From assembly GCA_945988865.1 (NCBI GenBank), contig CAMFTQ010000022.1, positions 1-8,675 of the forward strand: 8,675 bases of DNA, given 5' to 3'. Below the pieces are notes generated by a model. It had not been told where the DNA came from, ran no database searches, and worked only from the letters and a program-made list of their open reading frames with translations. The position numbers and the translations under genes were made by a program. The stretch is from an uncultured Anaeromassilibacillus sp. GTDB lineage: Bacteria > Bacillota > Clostridia > Oscillospirales > Acutalibacteraceae. This document shows, in pieces, positions 5,835 to 8,675 of the stretch; positions within the stretch are counted from its first letter, which is position 1; each line of letters opens with the position of its first letter.

Positions 5835-6479
5835 CTATTCTTGCTTGTGAACGCCTGTAACAGAAAATTCTACCCACTGCGCAATATTTACAGCGTGGTC
5901 TGCTATGCGTTCAAAGTATTTTGCTATCATAAGAATATCCAAAGCGTACTCGCCGTCAGCAGTGTTTTCGGAAATCATAGTTATCAGCATCTGCTTTACA
6001 CGTACAAAGCAGTCGTCAACTACATCATCGTACTCCGATACCGACTTTGCAAGGCTTAAATCGTGCTTTACGTATGCGTCAATGCTGTCGGTAACCATTT
6101 TAATGCAAGCCTGCGCCATCTGGCGAATATCGTCACAATCACTTTCTGTTCTGCCGCTTAAGTACGTGATAATCTCGGCTATATCCTCTGCCTGATCTCC
6201 TATTCTTTCCATATCGGTAATCATTTTAAGCGCTGCTGAAATCTGCCGAAGATCTCTTGCTACCGGCTGCTGTTGAAGTAAAAGCTTTAGGCAAATTCCC
6301 TCAATTTCTCTCTCCATAAGGTCAATTTCGTGACCTATAGGAGCTGCGTTTTCGGCAACGTCAGCCTTGCCCTCAAGCAACGCTTTGGCTACAAGCGCAA
6401 TTATGCTTTCGCAATTTGCGCCCATTTCAATCATTTTTCTGTTCAGCAGTAAAAGCTGTTCGTCAAATCTGCTTCTCAT
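5835..6479 (-). CDS. phoU: PhoU, phosphate signalling regulator
   Basis: PhoU is a cytoplasmic all-helical protein that links the state of the PstCAB transporter to the PhoR kinase and keeps the regulon off when phosphate is plentiful. The 214 residues hold the two expected three-helix repeats, each with its metal-binding motif: MERIGDQAEDIAE (90-102) and FERIADHAVNIAQW (189-202). The start is placed at ATG 6479, one base after the pstB stop. AGGAAGG (complement of 6490-6496) lies ten bases upstream. An in-frame TTG at 6488 would add three residues but sits almost on top of that ribosome binding site. Length is typical. The position between pstB and phoB fits a single phosphate transport and sensing operon. 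Confidence 0.95.
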   Translation of the reverse strand: MRSRFDEQLLLLNRKMIEMGANCESIIALVAKALLEGKADVAENAAPIGHEIDLMEREIEGICLKLLLQQQPVARDLRQISAALKMITDMERIGDQAEDIAEIITYLSGRTESDCDDIRQMAQACIKMVTDSIDAYVKHDLSLAKSVSEYDDVVDDCFVRVKQMLITMISENTADGEYALDILMIAKYFERIADHAVNIAQWVEFSVTGVHKQE

Positions 6480-6480
6480 A

Positions 6481-7236
6481 TTATCCAAACCTTCCTGTAA
6501 TGTAATCCTCTGTACGCTTATCCTTAGGCTGAGAAAAGAGCTTTTCTGTCTTGCCGTACTCTACAAGCTCGCCGAGTAAGAAAAACGCAGTGTTGTCAGA
6601 AATACGAACTGCCTGCTGCATATTATGTGTTACCATAATTATAGTATATTTTTCCTTTAATTGCAATGCAAGCTCTTCTATTCTTGATGTAGAAATAGGG
6701 TCAAGCGCAGAGGTCGGCTCATCCATAAGAAGAACCTGTGGCTGTACGGCAAGCGCACGTGCAATGCAAAGACGCTGCTGCTGACCGCCCGAAAGACCGA
6801 GTGCGTTCTTTTTTAGTCTGTCCTTTACCTCGTCCCATATAGCGGCGCCACGCAGAGCCTGCTCGACAATTTCATCAAGCTTTACTCTGTTTGTCGTGCC
6901 GTGTGTGCGAGGGCCGTAGGCTATATTATCATATATGCTCATAGGGAACGGGTTAGGCTTCTGAAATACCATTCCGACATCACGTCTGAGCTCGTTTACA
7001 TCTACGCTTTTATCAAAAATGCTTGTTCCCTTGTAGCAAACCTCGCCCGTTATTCTTACGCTTGGAATAAGGTCGTTCATACGGTTTAGTGTTTTTAAAA
7101 ATGTTGATTTACCGCAGCCGGACGGTCCTATAAAGGCTGTAATGCTTTTTTCGGGCATAGAAATATTAACATTCTTTAGCGCCTGAGTATTTCCGTACCA
7201 CAGGCACAGATCTTTTGCAGTCATTATTTCGCTCAT
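6481..7236 (-). CDS. pstB: PstB, phosphate ABC transporter ATP-binding protein
   Basis: This ATPase powers high-affinity phosphate uptake by the PstSCAB transporter from the cytoplasmic face. The 251 residues match the usual PstB length. Visible motifs are Walker [10 protein letters not shown] (37-45), the Q loop at Gln92 in [12 protein letters not shown] (89-100, a PstB-specific wording), ABC signature LSGGQQQR (148-155), Walker B VLLMDEP (168-174) with catalytic Glu173, the D loop SALD, and the switch His204 in VTHNM. The PstB-typical tail [26 protein letters not shown] confirms the subfamily. The ATG overlaps the pstA stop as ATGA, with AAGGAG six bases upstream. A Met at residue 5 is a possible but less well-placed alternative start. 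Confidence 0.97.
   Translation of the reverse strand: MSEIMTAKDLCLWYGNTQALKNVNISMPEKSITAFIGPSGCGKSTFLKTLNRMNDLIPSVRITGEVCYKGTSIFDKSVDVNELRRDVGMVFQKPNPFPMSIYDNIAYGPRTHGTTNRVKLDEIVEQALRGAAIWDEVKDRLKKNALGLSGGQQQRLCIARALAVQPQVLLMDEPTSALDPISTSRIEELALQLKEKYTIIMVTHNMQQAVRISDNTAFFLLGELVEYGKTEKLFSQPKDKRTEDYITGRFG
6490..6496 (-). promoter_or_regulatory. Ribosome binding site that fixes the phoU start
   Basis: AGGAAGG on the - strand lies within the last codons of pstB, ten bases before the ATG at 6479. The alternative TTG at 6488 would be only one base from it, too close for initiation, so the shorter phoU is preferred. Confidence 0.65.
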
Positions 7237-8090
7237 ATGTTTCTCCTTTTGGCAAAGTATTTTTGAACTAACGAAGCCGACAAATTGATTAACAGCGTCA
7301 ATATCATTAAAATTGCGCCGATGGCAAAGGCTACTTCAAATTCGCCCTCTTCCTTTGCATATACGTAAAGTGCAACGGTAAGCGTTGCTCCCGGACTTAC
7401 AAGTCCCGATATAATATCGTTTAATGCGTGGGCAAAGCCAGCGGTAAAAAGCAGAGCCGCTGATTCACCTAAAATACGTCCTATTGACAGAATACAGCCT
7501 GTTACAACACCGTCTACACAGCCGGGGATAACAACTGTTCTGATTACTCTCCATTTGCCGGCGCCAAGACCGAACGCTCCCTCTCGGTAGCTTTGCGGTA
7601 CTGTTTTTAAGCTTTCCTGAGTTGTACGCATTACTGTAGGCAGATTCATAATAACAAGCGTTAATGCGCCTGCAAGAAGGCTTGTTCCGAAATTGTTTGA
7701 AAAAAGCAGCATACCTACAAGCCCGTAAATAATTGACGGAATACCCGAAAGCGTTTCGGCTGCGTACTCTATCATTCCTACAACCTTTTTGTTTTTTGCA
7801 TATTCAGTAAGATAAATCGCAGCGCCTACGCCGAGCGGAATAACTATCACAAGCGTTGCAAGAACTATGTAAACGGTATTCAGAATATCAGGCAGAATAC
7901 CTATTGTGCCTGCAAGGTAGCTCGGCTTTGTGGTAAGCAGCTCAAGTGTGACATTCGGCAAGCCTCTTCCCAGCACATACAAAAGAAGAAAAATAACAAG
8001 CGACGCTGTAAGCGCTGTGGATAAAATCATAGCGGTTCGCATTAAAATGATATATGCTTTTCTTTTTTTACCTATTTTACCGTTTATCAT
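7233..8090 (-). CDS. pstA: PstA, phosphate ABC transporter permease
   Basis: PstA is one of the two membrane subunits of the phosphate importer and pairs with PstC. The 285 residues form a cytoplasmic, lysine- and arginine-rich N-terminus (KIGKKRK), a first membrane helix (about 14-40), an extracytoplasmic loop with [17 protein letters not shown], and five further hydrophobic segments. The permease core has [17 protein letters not shown] (114-130) and the EAA loop [20 protein letters not shown] (170-189), which contacts PstB. The C-terminus KRRNI is basic and cytoplasmic. The gene begins one base after the pstC stop. A strong AAGGAGGG site lies within the end of pstC, five bases before the ATG. 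Its end overlaps pstB by four bases. Confidence 0.96.
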   Translation of the reverse strand: MINGKIGKKRKAYIILMRTAMILSTALTASLVIFLLLYVLGRGLPNVTLELLTTKPSYLAGTIGILPDILNTVYIVLATLVIVIPLGVGAAIYLTEYAKNKKVVGMIEYAAETLSGIPSIIYGLVGMLLFSNNFGTSLLAGALTLVIMNLPTVMRTTQESLKTVPQSYREGAFGLGAGKWRVIRTVVIPGCVDGVVTGCILSIGRILGESAALLFTAGFAHALNDIISGLVSPGATLTVALYVYAKEEGEFEVAFAIGAILMILTLLINLSASLVQKYFAKRRNI

Positions 8091-8091
8091 T

Positions 8092-8675
8092 TTATCCCTC
8101 CTTATCTCTCTTTAAAAAGAAGTTGAGCGTTGCGTTAATCAGCATTATGAACAAGAAAAGAACAAGTGCGATTGAAAACAGCGCATCTCTTTGCAGACTT
8201 CCGGGGCTTGAATATGACATTTCACTTGCAACAGCCGTTGTAAGAAAACGAACACTCTCAAACAGTGATGGCATATTCGCAACGTTACCTGCTACCATCA
8301 TAACAGCCATAGCTTCTCCGATTGCACGACCTACACCGAGTACTACAGCCGCCGCAATACCGCTTTTGGCGGCAGGAACAGATACTCTGAAGAATGTTTC
8401 GGTAGGCGTTGCGCCGAGTGCAAGCGAAGCGTCCTCATATTCCTTTGGAACTGCGTCAAGTGATGTGATGGATACCTTGATGATGTTCGGCAAAATCATA
8501 ATTGCAAGGACGATTATTGCCGCAAGAAGGCTTGCGCCGTCAGGAACGTTGAAGATTTCTCTTATTCCGGGAACAAGCACGAGCATACCTACAAGACCGT
8601 AAACAACAGACGGAATACCGGCAAGCAGATTAACAGCTGATTCTATAACGCTTCTTACCCTTTTATTTGCAACCT
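8092..8675 (-). CDS. pstC: PstC, phosphate ABC transporter permease (N-terminus beyond the window)
   Basis: This is the C-terminal 193 or so residues of PstC, the other channel subunit of the phosphate importer. The frame stays open to the right edge and reads through NLLAGIPSVVYGLVGMLVL, so an internal Met codon at 8586 is not the start. The permease EAA loop is EDASLALGATPTETFFRVSVP, followed by GIAAAVVLGVGRAIGEAMAVMMVAGN, a PstC-typical stretch, and a last membrane helix (FSIALVLFLFIMLINATLNFF) with a basic tail KRDKEG. Roughly the first third of a normal PstC is missing because the window ends. The part present has no stop or frameshift. Its stop lies one base before pstA. pstS is expected further upstream. 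Confidence 0.95.
   Translation of the reverse strand, partial: VANKRVRSVIESAVNLLAGIPSVVYGLVGMLVLVPGIREIFNVPDGASLLAAIIVLAIMILPNIIKVSITSLDAVPKEYEDASLALGATPTETFFRVSVPAAKSGIAAAVVLGVGRAIGEAMAVMMVAGNVANMPSLFESVRFLTTAVASEMSYSSPGSLQRDALFSIALVLFLFIMLINATLNFFLKRDKEG

Noticed and set aside
5739..6059. 106-codon + strand open frame opposite phoB and phoU
   Set aside because: It spans the junction of two conserved genes on the other strand and has no family resemblance.
8054..8602. 182-codon + strand open frame opposite pstC and the start of pstA
   Set aside because: It is antisense to conserved permease sequence, rich in Ala, Ser, Thr and Ile without a domain pattern, and has no convincing ribosome binding site.

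Overview
The window looks like chromosomal DNA of a low-to-moderate GC Gram-positive anaerobe, most likely a gut or rumen Clostridia member (Ruminococcus- or Lachnospira-like). The grounds are AT-rich codon use, strong GGAGG-type ribosome binding sites on nearly every gene, TTG and GTG starts, a clostridial-type PhoR, an RqcH homologue and a LytTR regulator fused to a PAS-like domain. The genus is not decidable from the sequence alone.

Left part, + strand (1-2434). A short promoter with a palindromic operator drives a RelB/DinJ-family antitoxin and an overlapping YoeB-family mRNA interferase toxin. After only 29 bases comes a complete GTG-started rqcH (NFACT protein; ribosome-associated quality control, older name fibronectin-binding protein FbpA). 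No terminator separates the toxin from rqcH, so an enzyme that causes ribosome stalling sits directly upstream of a factor that processes stalled large subunits. A hairpin at 2405-2434 ends rqcH and lies between two convergent genes.

Middle, - strand (2447-3479). A LytTR DNA-binding domain is followed by a PAS-like domain in one 268-residue regulator that has no receiver domain. Its start is best placed at a TTG at 3253 behind a clear GGAGG. Its 246-base upstream gap is rich in signals: an extended -10 promoter, a 12-base near-perfect inverted repeat flanking the -10, a long imperfect hairpin in the leader, and the terminator of the next operon.

Right part, - strand (3500-8675, reading right to left). 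A phosphate operon is ordered pstC (N-terminus beyond the edge), pstA, pstB, phoU, phoB, phoR. The joints are very tight: two ATGA overlaps, two 1-base gaps and one 17-base gap. It ends in a strong GAAA-loop terminator at 3443-3479. PstC and PstA form the membrane channel and PstB supplies ATP hydrolysis. PhoU couples transporter state to the PhoR kinase, and PhoR phosphorylates PhoB. The phosphate-binding protein gene pstS, the operon promoter and any Pho box would be expected beyond the right edge.

Most of the content is well-known machinery. The points most worth following up are the yoeB-rqcH linkage and the unusually elaborate control region of the LytTR-PAS regulator.
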